Of a DNA stretch of 28,745 bases, positions 1 through 6,248 are shown one piece after another. Origin of the DNA: a virus; the IMG/VR virus record IMGVR_UViG_3300021373_001602, positions 1 to 28,745 of that record, one strand, 5' to 3'. Below the pieces are notes generated by a model. That model saw nothing but the letters and a program-made list of their open reading frames with translations. It was not told where the DNA came from and ran no database searches. The first letter of the stretch is position 1. Each line of letters starts with the position of its first letter. The position numbers and the translations under genes were made by a program.

Positions 1-637
1 TGAATAGAGCCTCTATTCCACTCTTCGAGCCTGCTCTCTTACTCTCCCATCTCTTATATCTTTTCTTCGGTTCCTCTTTCGGAATATGGGAATAATCCAA
101 GCGTAGCAGGCCCTCTCCTTTATTGGCCTTCGTTCTCTGCAGAGCAGCATCCGCTCTATCTGGGAGAGCGTATCGATAATACATCCTAGCGCAATCCGTT
201 AGAGCACTGGAATCCGGTTCTCCTATTCCTACTAGATTATCCCATAGTTCCTTAGCTGCTTTCGCTGCTCTCTTCCAATCAGTAGCGGGGATAGGCTCCT
301 GCAGAGGGAGAACGATTCTCCACTTCTCTACCTCTGCATTATTTGAGTAGGATGTATGGGCTATAGAATGATATTGATCGAAGGAAGTACAGTATCCAAA
401 TTCGGTTCCATCATCGAGATCATATACTAAGCAGGATACCTCGATAGCATGAGAACCGCATCGATTACCAGCGAAGGAAGTAGGACTCCAAAGAGGGAGG
501 CTCTTCTTCTCTCGTACCTTATATGGAACCGCAGGAAGCATTAAGGCCTGGGCTAGTTTTCTAAGATCGAGTTCTGCTTCTACTGGCTTAACCTCATAGT
601 GAGAAGAGAAGGTGCTAATCTTAAATGTTTTCTCCAT
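1..637 (-). CDS. AEP-type DNA primase, N-terminal part (continues at 28745)
   Basis: This is the first 212 residues of a protein that continues on the other side of the circular join to 28403, 280 residues in all. It looks like an archaeo-eukaryotic primase (AEP) catalytic domain that makes primers for phage replication. A DLDD run at about residues 73-76 fits the metal-binding hhhDhD motif. SIAHTSYS at 91-98 fits the sxH motif, WRIVLPL at 106-112 is the usual following strand, and an aspartate near 148 could be the third motif. The ATG at 637 lies 8 bases after the methyltransferase stop, with AGGAGGAGAG just upstream. It belongs to a leftward replication operon with RusA and the VirE-like helicase. 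The AEP assignment rests on motif pattern only. Confidence 0.75.
   Translation of the reverse strand, partial: MEKTFKISTFSSHYEVKPVEAELDLRKLAQALMLPAVPYKVREKKSLPLWSPTSFAGNRCGSHAIEVSCLVYDLDDGTEFGYCTSFDQYHSIAHTSYSNNAEVEKWRIVLPLQEPIPATDWKRAAKAAKELWDNLVGIGEPDSSALTDCARMYYRYALPDRADAALQRTKANKGEGLLRLDYSHIPKEEPKKRYKRWESKRAGSKSGIEALF
2..137. repeat. Terminal redundancy, left copy (circular join)
   Basis: These 136 bases match 28610-28745 at all but one position: base 128 is C here and T at 28736. The mismatch falls in the primase gene and is synonymous (lysine AAG versus AAA). The primase frame continues through the join, so this is the overlap expected of a circular or circularly permuted genome assembled as a linear contig. 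A true short direct terminal repeat is less likely because it would lie inside a gene. Base 1 (T) does not match its partner 28609 (G) and is probably an assembly-edge error. Confidence 0.9.
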
Positions 638-645
638 CTCTCCTC

Positions 646-1284
646 CTAGAATAATTTAGTTTGCTTAGAGTGCTCGTTATACCTGGCCAGCGTTCTCTCG
701 AAGTACTCCGGATCTAGTTCCCATGCATCTAGATCGAATCCTAGATCATAACAAGCGCAAGCGATAGAACCGCTCCCCAGATGAGTATCTAGAATCTTAT
801 CTCCATCCTTAGCGAACTTCTCTAAGCAAAATTTATAGAGTTCGATAGGCTTCTGAGTAGGATGGATCTTAGGTACTTGATTACCAAGTATTAAAGCATG
901 CTTAAATATAGGAGCGGGCTTATTAAAAGAAGTCCATCCCATCTCCCACCCGGAGAAGTTCTCCCAAGGCTGGACCTTATCCCAAGCGATTACGCAGCGA
1001 GTAGGAGGGAGGTTAAAATAGTTCCCTCCCCATATGATCTGCTCTTTACTTACTCGGAAGAGTTCCTCGAAGTACTCCGGAGGAGGAGCCTTATCCCATC
1101 TCTCTATTTTATAATCTGTATTAAGACTTCCATTTTTTAATCTTCCTCCTCCTTTATATGGATTGGAGGTTTTAATCTCGTATGGAGGATCTACTATAGC
1201 GAGATCGTATTGGTTATCTTTCATCTCTCGCATAGCAGCTAGAGAGCATCCTAGATGGAGATTTATACTTGGATCGTTACGCAT
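646..1284 (-). CDS. DNA adenine-N6 methyltransferase (beta class)
   Basis: This 212-residue protein should methylate adenine in phage DNA using S-adenosylmethionine, most likely to protect it from host restriction. The catalytic DPPY motif is at residues 32-35, followed by WGGNYF (85-90), HPTQKP (141-146) and the cofactor-binding segment LDTHLGSGSIA (165-175) with ELDPEY after it. The catalytic motif preceding the cofactor motif is the beta-class order of the N6_N4_Mtase family. DPPY favours N6-adenine over N4-cytosine. The start overlaps the RusA stop by 8 bases, so the two are translationally coupled. No restriction endonuclease is adjacent, so it is an orphan methylase. The recognition sequence cannot be read from the protein. 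Confidence 0.92.
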   Translation of the reverse strand: MRNDPSINLHLGCSLAAMREMKDNQYDLAIVDPPYEIKTSNPYKGGGRLKNGSLNTDYKIERWDKAPPPEYFEELFRVSKEQIIWGGNYFNLPPTRCVIAWDKVQPWENFSGWEMGWTSFNKPAPIFKHALILGNQVPKIHPTQKPIELYKFCLEKFAKDGDKILDTHLGSGSIACACYDLGFDLDAWELDPEYFERTLARYNEHSKQTKLF

Positions 1285-1720
1285 CCTCTCTCCTCCATTG
1301 ATAGATAGAGAATAGAGTATGGGCTTCTTCCATCTCTCCTGCGTAGTAGTCCTCAGAAGAGAGAGATACTACCCGGTTATCATCTATCCATATCTCACTC
1401 TGTGTAATGATATCGAGAACCATCTTAATAAGATTATCGATATCAGGCTTCTTAGGTCTCCATATTCTACCCTGCGGAAGTTCTCCTTTAACTCTTAGTA
1501 ATCTCTTCGTTCTAGGATGGATAAAGGTTATTTGTATTCTAAGAATCCCATCGAGCGGAGCCCAGTTCTCTCCCTTCGCTGCTTCTAGATGCTTAACCTG
1601 CTCTTCCTTGTACGTTCTCGAAGTCTGAGCAGTATACGCTCTCCCCGTTCTAGTAAAACGAGGCCTCCCCATTGCTACGGGGGGACCTTGTAAAATACCT
1701 TGATATGCTAGTTTCCACAT
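1277..1720 (-). CDS. rusA: RusA-like Holliday junction resolvase
   Basis: The 147-residue product matches the RusA endodeoxyribonuclease family, which cuts four-way and branched DNA during phage recombination or before packaging. PVAMGRPRFTRTG near the N-terminus is the usual first strand. RPKKPDIDNLIKMVLD (88-103) carries the paired catalytic aspartates (D93, D95), and WIDDNRVV (111-118) carries the third acidic site (D113/D114). The length is close to that of typical RusA proteins. The start codon touches the stop of the upstream HTH gene and the end overlaps the adenine methyltransferase gene, placing it inside the early leftward operon. Confidence 0.93.
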   Translation of the reverse strand: MWKLAYQGILQGPPVAMGRPRFTRTGRAYTAQTSRTYKEEQVKHLEAAKGENWAPLDGILRIQITFIHPRTKRLLRVKGELPQGRIWRPKKPDIDNLIKMVLDIITQSEIWIDDNRVVSLSSEDYYAGEMEEAHTLFSIYQWRREDA

Positions 1721-2235
1721 TATACTCTCTCCATCTCGATCATCTTGGAGAGTTTATTATACTTCGTTTCCCAATTATCTCCACTCAGCATCTCGCATAA
1801 TCTAACGAGGGCTACTACAGAGGGGAAGGTATCTCCAGCGATCCATTTAGAGATAGCGTTCTCAGTTACTCCGCAGACCTCCGCAATATCTACCAGAGCA
1901 TAATCGGAGCCCATAATATATCCATGCAGAACTCTAGCGAACTGCGGATCCTTGATAGCGGTATACTTAGCACGAGCCCAGGCTACAGCCTCCTCCGGTT
2001 TATCCTCGAATACCTCTCTACGAAGTACGAGCCCGTTAATCTGTACTTTCGCTTCCCATACCCAAGAGCAGTAAATAGGGCTCCATATCTTACAGAGTTC
2101 TCCAACCTGTACTACTGCGTTTAATGGTACGTGGTTATCTAGATAGATGGGCTTGGGAGGTGTTCTCCGCTTGCTCATCTTTCTGAGTGCTGTTCTTCCA
2201 TTCTCTTTAACGTATCTTCTACGGTTCTTATTCAT
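1720..2235 (-). CDS. Basic protein with C-terminal HTH domain
   Basis: This 171-residue protein starts with a strongly basic stretch (about residues 1-28). A middle region rich in aromatic and hydrophobic residues resembles the AP2/integrase-type pattern of a strand-rich DNA-contact domain (VQINGLVLRREVF, then EEAVAWARAKY). It ends in a helix-turn-helix segment around 113-150 (YALVDIAEVCGVTENAISKW followed by FPSVVALVRLCEML), typical of XRE/Cro-like domains. It sits between a small membrane peptide and rusA in the early operon. A transcriptional regulator or replication accessory role is an inference. The start lies three bases after the stop of the small upstream gene. Confidence 0.7.
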   Translation of the reverse strand: MNKNRRRYVKENGRTALRKMSKRRTPPKPIYLDNHVPLNAVVQVGELCKIWSPIYCSWVWEAKVQINGLVLRREVFEDKPEEAVAWARAKYTAIKDPQFARVLHGYIMGSDYALVDIAEVCGVTENAISKWIAGDTFPSVVALVRLCEMLSGDNWETKYNKLSKMIEMERV

Positions 2236-2236
2236 C

Positions 2237-2344
2237 TTACACCCCCATCAAATAGCAAAGAGCAGAAAGAGTAGCAGGGATAGCGAACACTGCTACAGTT
2301 ACGAGGATATACCCCATCATAGTTAATTTAGTTTCTTTGTTCAT
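2237..2344 (-). CDS. Small single-span membrane protein (35 aa)
   Basis: A 35-residue reading frame starts at ATG 2344 with the leader GAGGTACAAACA directly before it, the same leader used by the flanking genes. It ends at TAA just before the next ATG. Residues 10-33 (GYILVTVAVFAIPATLSALC and onward) form one clear hydrophobic span with a short charged N-terminus (MNKETK). It fills an otherwise empty 125-base gap. The function is unknown. Small early membrane peptides in phages can be superinfection-exclusion or host-takeover factors, but nothing here identifies which. Confidence 0.65.
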   Translation of the reverse strand: MNKETKLTMMGYILVTVAVFAIPATLSALCYLMGV

Positions 2345-2359
2345 TGTTTGTACCTCTTG

Positions 2360-2668
2360 TTAGTTAACTTTACTGAAATCATTAATACGCATCTCGAGAA
2401 CTGCTTTCGAGATCCCATACTGCTTAGCGATCTTCGCTACTTGGTTAAGGGTTAGCAGTTTCTCTTCCTCGATAAGAACATAGAGATTAGAATATACATC
2501 ATGCTTATCTACTTTCTCTCCGCTCATCTTCTGAGAGCCTTCTACCCACATCTTAAATAGATTCTCTGTGATCTCCTTAGCGTTATGCTTATTGGCTCCA
2601 GAGAGTCTTAATCGATTGCATGCATCGATAATCCCTTCATACTTTGTAAAATATTGATATCTTTTCAT
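2360..2668 (-). CDS. Hypothetical early protein (102 aa)
   Basis: I chose ATG 2668 (MKRYQYFTKYEG) because it follows the GAGGTACAAACA leader. A longer reading frame to 2761 would run backwards through a hairpin and overlap the upstream gene. The product is mostly helical and charged. Residues about 75-98 (TLNQVAKIAKQYGISKAVLE) have the spacing of a helix-turn-helix, but the match is weak. It is unrecognised as a family and is probably a small early regulator or host-interaction protein. Confidence 0.7.
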   Translation of the reverse strand: MKRYQYFTKYEGIIDACNRLRLSGANKHNAKEITENLFKMWVEGSQKMSGEKVDKHDVYSNLYVLIEEEKLLTLNQVAKIAKQYGISKAVLEMRINDFSKVN

Positions 2669-2690
2669 TGTTTGTACCTCTGAGTAAGAA

Positions 2691-2709
2691 GGGGAGGAAG
2701 GCCCTCCCC
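2691..2709 (-). other. Intergenic hairpin
   Basis: GGGGAGG and CCTCCCC form a perfect 7-bp stem with a 5-base loop between two early genes, just upstream of a GAGGTACAAACA leader. Reading leftward the downstream bases are TTCTTACTC, too weak for a convincing intrinsic terminator. It may act as a partial terminator or as an mRNA-stabilising or processing structure. Similar G-rich hairpins occur at 14979-15002 and 16077-16128. Confidence 0.5.
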
Positions 2710-2720
2710 GGATTGATTGA

Positions 2721-2972
2721 TTATTTTTTGATAGTGTATTTTTCTGCGATATCTTTAGCATTGACTAACCATTGCTCACCATCTTTATCTGTTCCGATAT
2801 ATTGCAATCCTTCGATATAGTTGTGAGTTACAGATGTAATCTCTAATGTTTGTCCATTCGCTTTATAAATGATTACAGTACCCATAGAGAGGTTGTATCC
2901 ATCTACTACCGCTAATGTTTCTGCTGTATTTTTTGAGTTATTGATTTGTTTTTGCAAGTCTACTAAGTTCAT
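2721..2972 (-). CDS. Hypothetical early protein, first gene of the leftward operon (83 aa)
   Basis: The 83-residue product starts at ATG 2972 after the AAGAGGTACAAACA leader and is the promoter-proximal gene of the early block. Residues 1-25 are helical. About 30-75 alternate as a small beta-rich domain (GTVIIYKANGQTLEITSV, then YIEGLQYIGTDKDGEQWLV), resembling small SH3-like or Tudor-like barrels, though this is only a fold impression. No family is recognised. Being first after the early promoter suggests it is made immediately on infection. Confidence 0.75.
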   Translation of the reverse strand: MNLVDLQKQINNSKNTAETLAVVDGYNLSMGTVIIYKANGQTLEITSVTHNYIEGLQYIGTDKDGEQWLVNAKDIAEKYTIKK

Positions 2973-3013
2973 TGTTTGTACCTCTTGTTTGTATCCCTTA
3001 TTGGATATACTTA

Positions 3014-3044
3014 ACTATAGCATAGTTTTCTATATATGTATCAA
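3014..3044 (-). promoter_or_regulatory. Candidate early leftward promoter
   Basis: On the minus strand TTGATA (3044-3039) is followed 19 bases later by TGCTATAGT, an extended -10 element with TATAGT at 3019-3014. The spacer is two bases longer than ideal, but the TGn extension compensates in known sigma70 promoters. It lies 42 bases before the ATG at 2972, in the only sizeable gap upstream of the early operon, and would drive the leftward early genes. Confidence 0.6.
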
Positions 3045-3055
3045 GAAAATAGAGA

Positions 3056-3075
3056 TTATTTACTATATTTTTGTG
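3056..3075. promoter_or_regulatory. Operator-like element shared with the 25.5 kb control region
   Basis: The 20 bases TTATTTACTATATTTTTGTG here match the tandem repeat at 25477-25497 with one substitution and one base of T-run length difference. The element sits between the divergent early genes, upstream of the plus-strand gene at 3106 and just behind the candidate leftward promoter. Recurrence in two control regions suggests a binding site for one of the phage HTH proteins. This is inferred from position and similarity only. Confidence 0.5.
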
Positions 3076-3105
3076 GTATATTGCTATCGTATCGGAGGTA
3101 ACGAT

Positions 3106-3639
3106 ATGAAAAGTACACAAGAAAGATTAAGAGAATCTGATATTTTATGGTTTAAGTACGTAGTACCTACGCTCGCAGAGAGATTCCCCGGTGCATGGAG
3201 AACCGAGATTGGAACCGATCGGGATCTTAAGCATGGTATAGACTATACATATAGAGAAAATGATACCGATAAGGAACTTACTATCTCTGCTCGATTATGG
3301 AAGAGTAGACCTTGCCAGCACTTCGCATTGAGATGGAAGAGAACTAAGTATCCGAAGATGGGCTTGGAGATTGCTTCTCGATTAAAGGCTATCCAGGAGG
3401 GAGAGGAGATCTCCGATCTAACTATGGAGGGCTTCTTGTACTCTGGTAGATTATGGATAGCGATAATAGATACTCGTAGACTCTATACCGCTATAGATGG
3501 TCTGGTTCCCTTTATGAGCGAGTTTACTGTAGAGAATACAGGACCGGGAGATCTCACCATCTTTAAGAGGGCTCCCTTCGATCTGTTTACAGCTCATGAG
3601 ATAGAGAAGATTATACTCCCCTTAAGAACTGCGCTTTAA
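3106..3639 (+). CDS. Plus-strand hypothetical protein, possible PD-(D/E)XK-like fold (177 aa)
   Basis: The start is ATG 3106, preceded by a perfect GGAGG (ATCGGAGGTAACGATATG). I rejected an upstream extension to 2869 because it crosses the promoter region. Residues 30-58 (GTDRDLKHGIDYTYRE, then ELTISARLWK) have the D, then strand with R/K, spacing seen in divergent PD-(D/E)XK nuclease-like phage proteins. The usual E-x-K is not intact, so catalysis is doubtful. The second half is strand-helix mixed (MEGFLYSGRLWIAIIDTRRL). It is transcribed away from the early operon and converges on the holin-like gene, overlapping it by 29 bases. The function is unknown. Confidence 0.7.
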   Translation: MKSTQERLRESDILWFKYVVPTLAERFPGAWRTEIGTDRDLKHGIDYTYRENDTDKELTISARLWKSRPCQHFALRWKRTKYPKMGLEIASRLKAIQEGEEISDLTMEGFLYSGRLWIAIIDTRRLYTAIDGLVPFMSEFTVENTGPGDLTIFKRAPFDLFTAHEIEKIILPLRTAL

Positions 3640-3928
3640 TTTCATCTACTATCTTGAATATATGCTGTATCTTAGTCTCCAGCGTAGTTACCTTCTTATC
3701 TAGATCGTTAATCTCTTGTACTAGTTCCTTCCGGATAGCATCCTCTCGATTCTGCATATCGGATATAACCTTATCGTATCGATCTCGGATATCCTGCTCT
3801 CTTTGATCTTGCTTCTGCTCTCGCTCATCTGCTCTCTTCTGTAACTGTTGATTCTGCATATAGAGAAAAGCAGCGAAGGCTATATTCGCTCCTCCGTTTA
3901 ACAGGATATTGATTAAGGGCTCTTCCAT
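3611..3928 (-). CDS. Holin-like membrane protein with coiled-coil tail
   Basis: The start chosen is ATG 3928, which shares a base with the amidase stop (TAATG) and has GGAG 7 bases upstream. A TTG at 3940 is possible but less likely. The 105-residue product has one hydrophobic segment near residues 5-25 (LINILLNGGANIAFAAFLYM). A long charged coiled coil follows (QLQKRADEREQKQDQREQ and onward to about residue 95). This BhlA/UviB-like layout and the position directly after an amidase gene suggest a holin or an accessory of host lysis in the inner membrane. It is the last gene of the late leftward operon. Confidence 0.65.
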   Translation of the reverse strand: MEEPLINILLNGGANIAFAAFLYMQNQQLQKRADEREQKQDQREQDIRDRYDKVISDMQNREDAIRKELVQEINDLDKKVTTLETKIQHIFKIVDEIKAQFLRGV

Positions 3929-4506
3929 TACAGACTCCAATAAATAATCCCTGCTGCTATTGCATGAGCAATAACTCGCAGAGATTCTAGATTTAATAGA
4001 TCTCGATGGGTATCCATAAAGAGAGGCTCGCAGCAGATAGCGATCGGATCTCTTACTCCTCTAATCGTGTACCAAGCGTTCTTAGTCCAATCACTAGAGC
4101 TACACTTCTTCGGTAGACATCTTACCAGGCCTGGAAGACTAGCGTAACTTAACTTATCTGTTATACACGTTGCTAGATCGCTTCCCTGCTGGCTTCCCAT
4201 ATGGAAGAAAGAAGCGTAATCTCCTCCTCCGCTATTTAAATGGAGAGCGAGATAAACTTGCTTCTCATTCTTAAAGCGCTCGGAGTATTCGTTTACTCGC
4301 TTATGCCTATCTGGATAGAATCCATCCGATATAGGGAGAACCTTTACTCCGTTATCTAGTAACTTCTCCTCTATCATGAGAGAGAGATAACCAGTATATA
4401 AGGCTTCCATACCATTAGAGAACTCTGGAGTAGGAGTTACCTCCGCTCCTCGATCGTTTGGTTTATTTGGCTTGCCTGCGTGCTGTCTATCTATGAATAC
4501 TATCAT
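3928..4506 (-). CDS. N-acetylmuramoyl-L-alanine amidase (endolysin)
   Basis: The 192-residue product resembles zinc amidases of the Amidase_3 type, which cut the bond between muramic acid and the stem peptide to release progeny. FIDRQHAGKP (4-13) supplies the first zinc histidine (H9). E34 in NGMEALYTGYL is the expected zinc glutamate, H89 in YLALHLNSGG the second histidine, and E160 in CCEPLFMDT the catalytic glutamate. No signal peptide or cell-wall-binding domain is evident, so it probably depends on the adjacent holin. The start has ATCGGAGTATAG upstream. Confidence 0.85.
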   Translation of the reverse strand: MIVFIDRQHAGKPNKPNDRGAEVTPTPEFSNGMEALYTGYLSLMIEEKLLDNGVKVLPISDGFYPDRHKRVNEYSERFKNEKQVYLALHLNSGGGDYASFFHMGSQQGSDLATCITDKLSYASLPGLVRCLPKKCSSSDWTKNAWYTIRGVRDPIAICCEPLFMDTHRDLLNLESLRVIAHAIAAGIIYWSL

Positions 4507-4547
4507 AAGCCTACTATACTCCGATATTCTATGAAAGGAGGGAAAGA

Positions 4548-6248
4548 TTATTTACGTATCGATACCATAGGATTATCCTCGATATGCAGAACGTATCTCC
4601 AGCGATTATCGCTCCATGACTTGCTAACGATCTGACATTTATGGTCCGTTAATCCGACCCTCTCAGAAGTAATAGATACAATATCTCCGAGATCTAGATA
4701 TCCATACTTCGGAGCAGCAGAGATCTCGATAGCGTAGTTCCCTAGAGCATGGGCTCTAATCTTATCTCTAGCAATTCGGATAGCAGTCTGTAGATCATAT
4801 ACGAAGGGAGCCTCTATTACCTTCTCTCGGATTCCGTACCGGGTGTAACTGATATAAGCGATGGGATCTCTATATTTAAGAGGTTCATCTTCTACCAAGA
4901 GGGGATCGATAGTAACTTGTGATCTATACGCTCCTGTCATACCTGCGTAACTGAATCGGATAGTAATCTTATTGATAATCTCACCTTCCAGAGGAGTTAA
5001 CGGAGAGATTATTTCTACTTCTCCGCTCTCTATTAGATGATGAGAGGGGATTATCTCTTGGGAGTATGTATAGAGATTAAGGGCTACCTTAATTCCGTTC
5101 CCTCCCATTACTACCATAATAGGAAGCATGCTCCATATGTTCTGCTGTATCCAATCGAGAGCAGGTACATCTAGATCGTTTACATAGCCTCCGAACTTGT
5201 ACCGATCTAGTACGGGAGCAAGCCCATTCCAGGAGGAATAATCGAATAGTAAATCCGTTTTTTCTAGTACATAAAGAGAGAGATCTACAGCACCCTGTAA
5301 AGGTCCATCCCCCATTATACTAGGAATCCCTCCTCTAGAGCCTCCCCAGCTAGCATAATATTGGAAGGCTATCTGCGGGCTCGATACTTGGAAGTTATCG
5401 TATTGTGTATTGGTTCCTTCTGGGCTTGCTATTCCTTGTAGGTAGAAGGGTACGTAAGCATGAAGGAATCCCTTCGAATCTACTGCAATCTCTACGGGAT
5501 TAGTAAAGGAGCCTCCCTGCCCATCGAAGATCTTTACTAGAGAGGTGCCTGGGTTCATTACTTGATGGTATGCTACTTGGAAGTATTGAGTTTTTAAAGT
5601 AACCGTTCCTCCGGCTTGATAGCATGGAGTACATCTAAGTTCATCATTTAAGGAGATACTCCCAGCCTGCTCTCTTACGCTGGTTCCGAGTTCTCCAAAT
5701 ACGAAGGGAACGATTTTCCCCTTACTCTTTTCGATGATACCGATAGCGTAGTTATCCTCTATAATAACGTGCTCTTCTCCCAGTAACTTCGCTTCTCTCA
5801 CGTTAACAGAGTTCTCTATAGTAAATGCTACTGTACCCTTAGGATTATCCGGGGCTCCGAAGATGGCATCTAGTGCTCTACCCTTAAAGATTCCGATTCT
5901 ATCCTGCTGAGTGAATTTAGTTTTTCCCTCGATTACTATCACCATCGAGAGAGTACAGATAGCATCGTTAATACTTCTCCCCTTAAGGAACTCCGATACC
6001 CAGTCTACCTCCTCGAAAGTTAATTCGATAGAGATAGTATTAGCCTCGAGATCTACTCCGAGGAGATCGCTCTGCAGATTAACAGGAGGATCTTCTAGGG
6101 CTCCTCGATATGGGATAACTGTATTCTCTGCAGTATCTTCTATATCGATAGGTACTGTAGAGAATCGGTATATCGCTCCGAAATATTCTATATCCATAAG
6201 GAAGCAGATATCTCCCTGCTCTATATCGCTCCGCTTTATGGTATCCAT
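4548..6248 (-). CDS. Tail hub / baseplate-type protein
   Basis: The 566-residue product starts at an ATG that overlaps the stop of the giant tail protein (TAATG). Its N-terminal 150 residues are strand-rich with repeated charged turns. The last 150 (FVYDLQTAIRIARDKIRAHA, then YLDLGDIVSITSERVGLTDH) have the pattern of phage tail hub or gpJ/gp27-like proteins, where a helix bearing an arginine-rich face is followed by the LGDIV strand. Position between the distal tail protein and the lysis genes agrees. It probably sits at the tail tip, linking tube and receptor-binding parts. The family assignment is inferred from context and short motifs. Confidence 0.7.
   Translation of the reverse strand: MDTIKRSDIEQGDICFLMDIEYFGAIYRFSTVPIDIEDTAENTVIPYRGALEDPPVNLQSDLLGVDLEANTISIELTFEEVDWVSEFLKGRSINDAICTLSMVIVIEGKTKFTQQDRIGIFKGRALDAIFGAPDNPKGTVAFTIENSVNVREAKLLGEEHVIIEDNYAIGIIEKSKGKIVPFVFGELGTSVREQAGSISLNDELRCTPCYQAGGTVTLKTQYFQVAYHQVMNPGTSLVKIFDGQGGSFTNPVEIAVDSKGFLHAYVPFYLQGIASPEGTNTQYDNFQVSSPQIAFQYYASWGGSRGGIPSIMGDGPLQGAVDLSLYVLEKTDLLFDYSSWNGLAPVLDRYKFGGYVNDLDVPALDWIQQNIWSMLPIMVVMGGNGIKVALNLYTYSQEIIPSHHLIESGEVEIISPLTPLEGEIINKITIRFSYAGMTGAYRSQVTIDPLLVEDEPLKYRDPIAYISYTRYGIREKVIEAPFVYDLQTAIRIARDKIRAHALGNYAIEISAAPKYGYLDLGDIVSITSERVGLTDHKCQIVSKSWSDNRWRYVLHIEDNPMVSIRK

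Noticed and set aside
2-137. True direct terminal repeat of a linear virion genome
   Set aside because: Lies within an uninterrupted gene and is short. An assembly overlap of a circular map is simpler, though read depth is needed to settle it.
2869-3105. 79-codon N-terminal extension of the plus-strand gene at 3106
   Set aside because: It overlaps the early gene at 2972 and both promoters, and the GGAGG site is at 3106.
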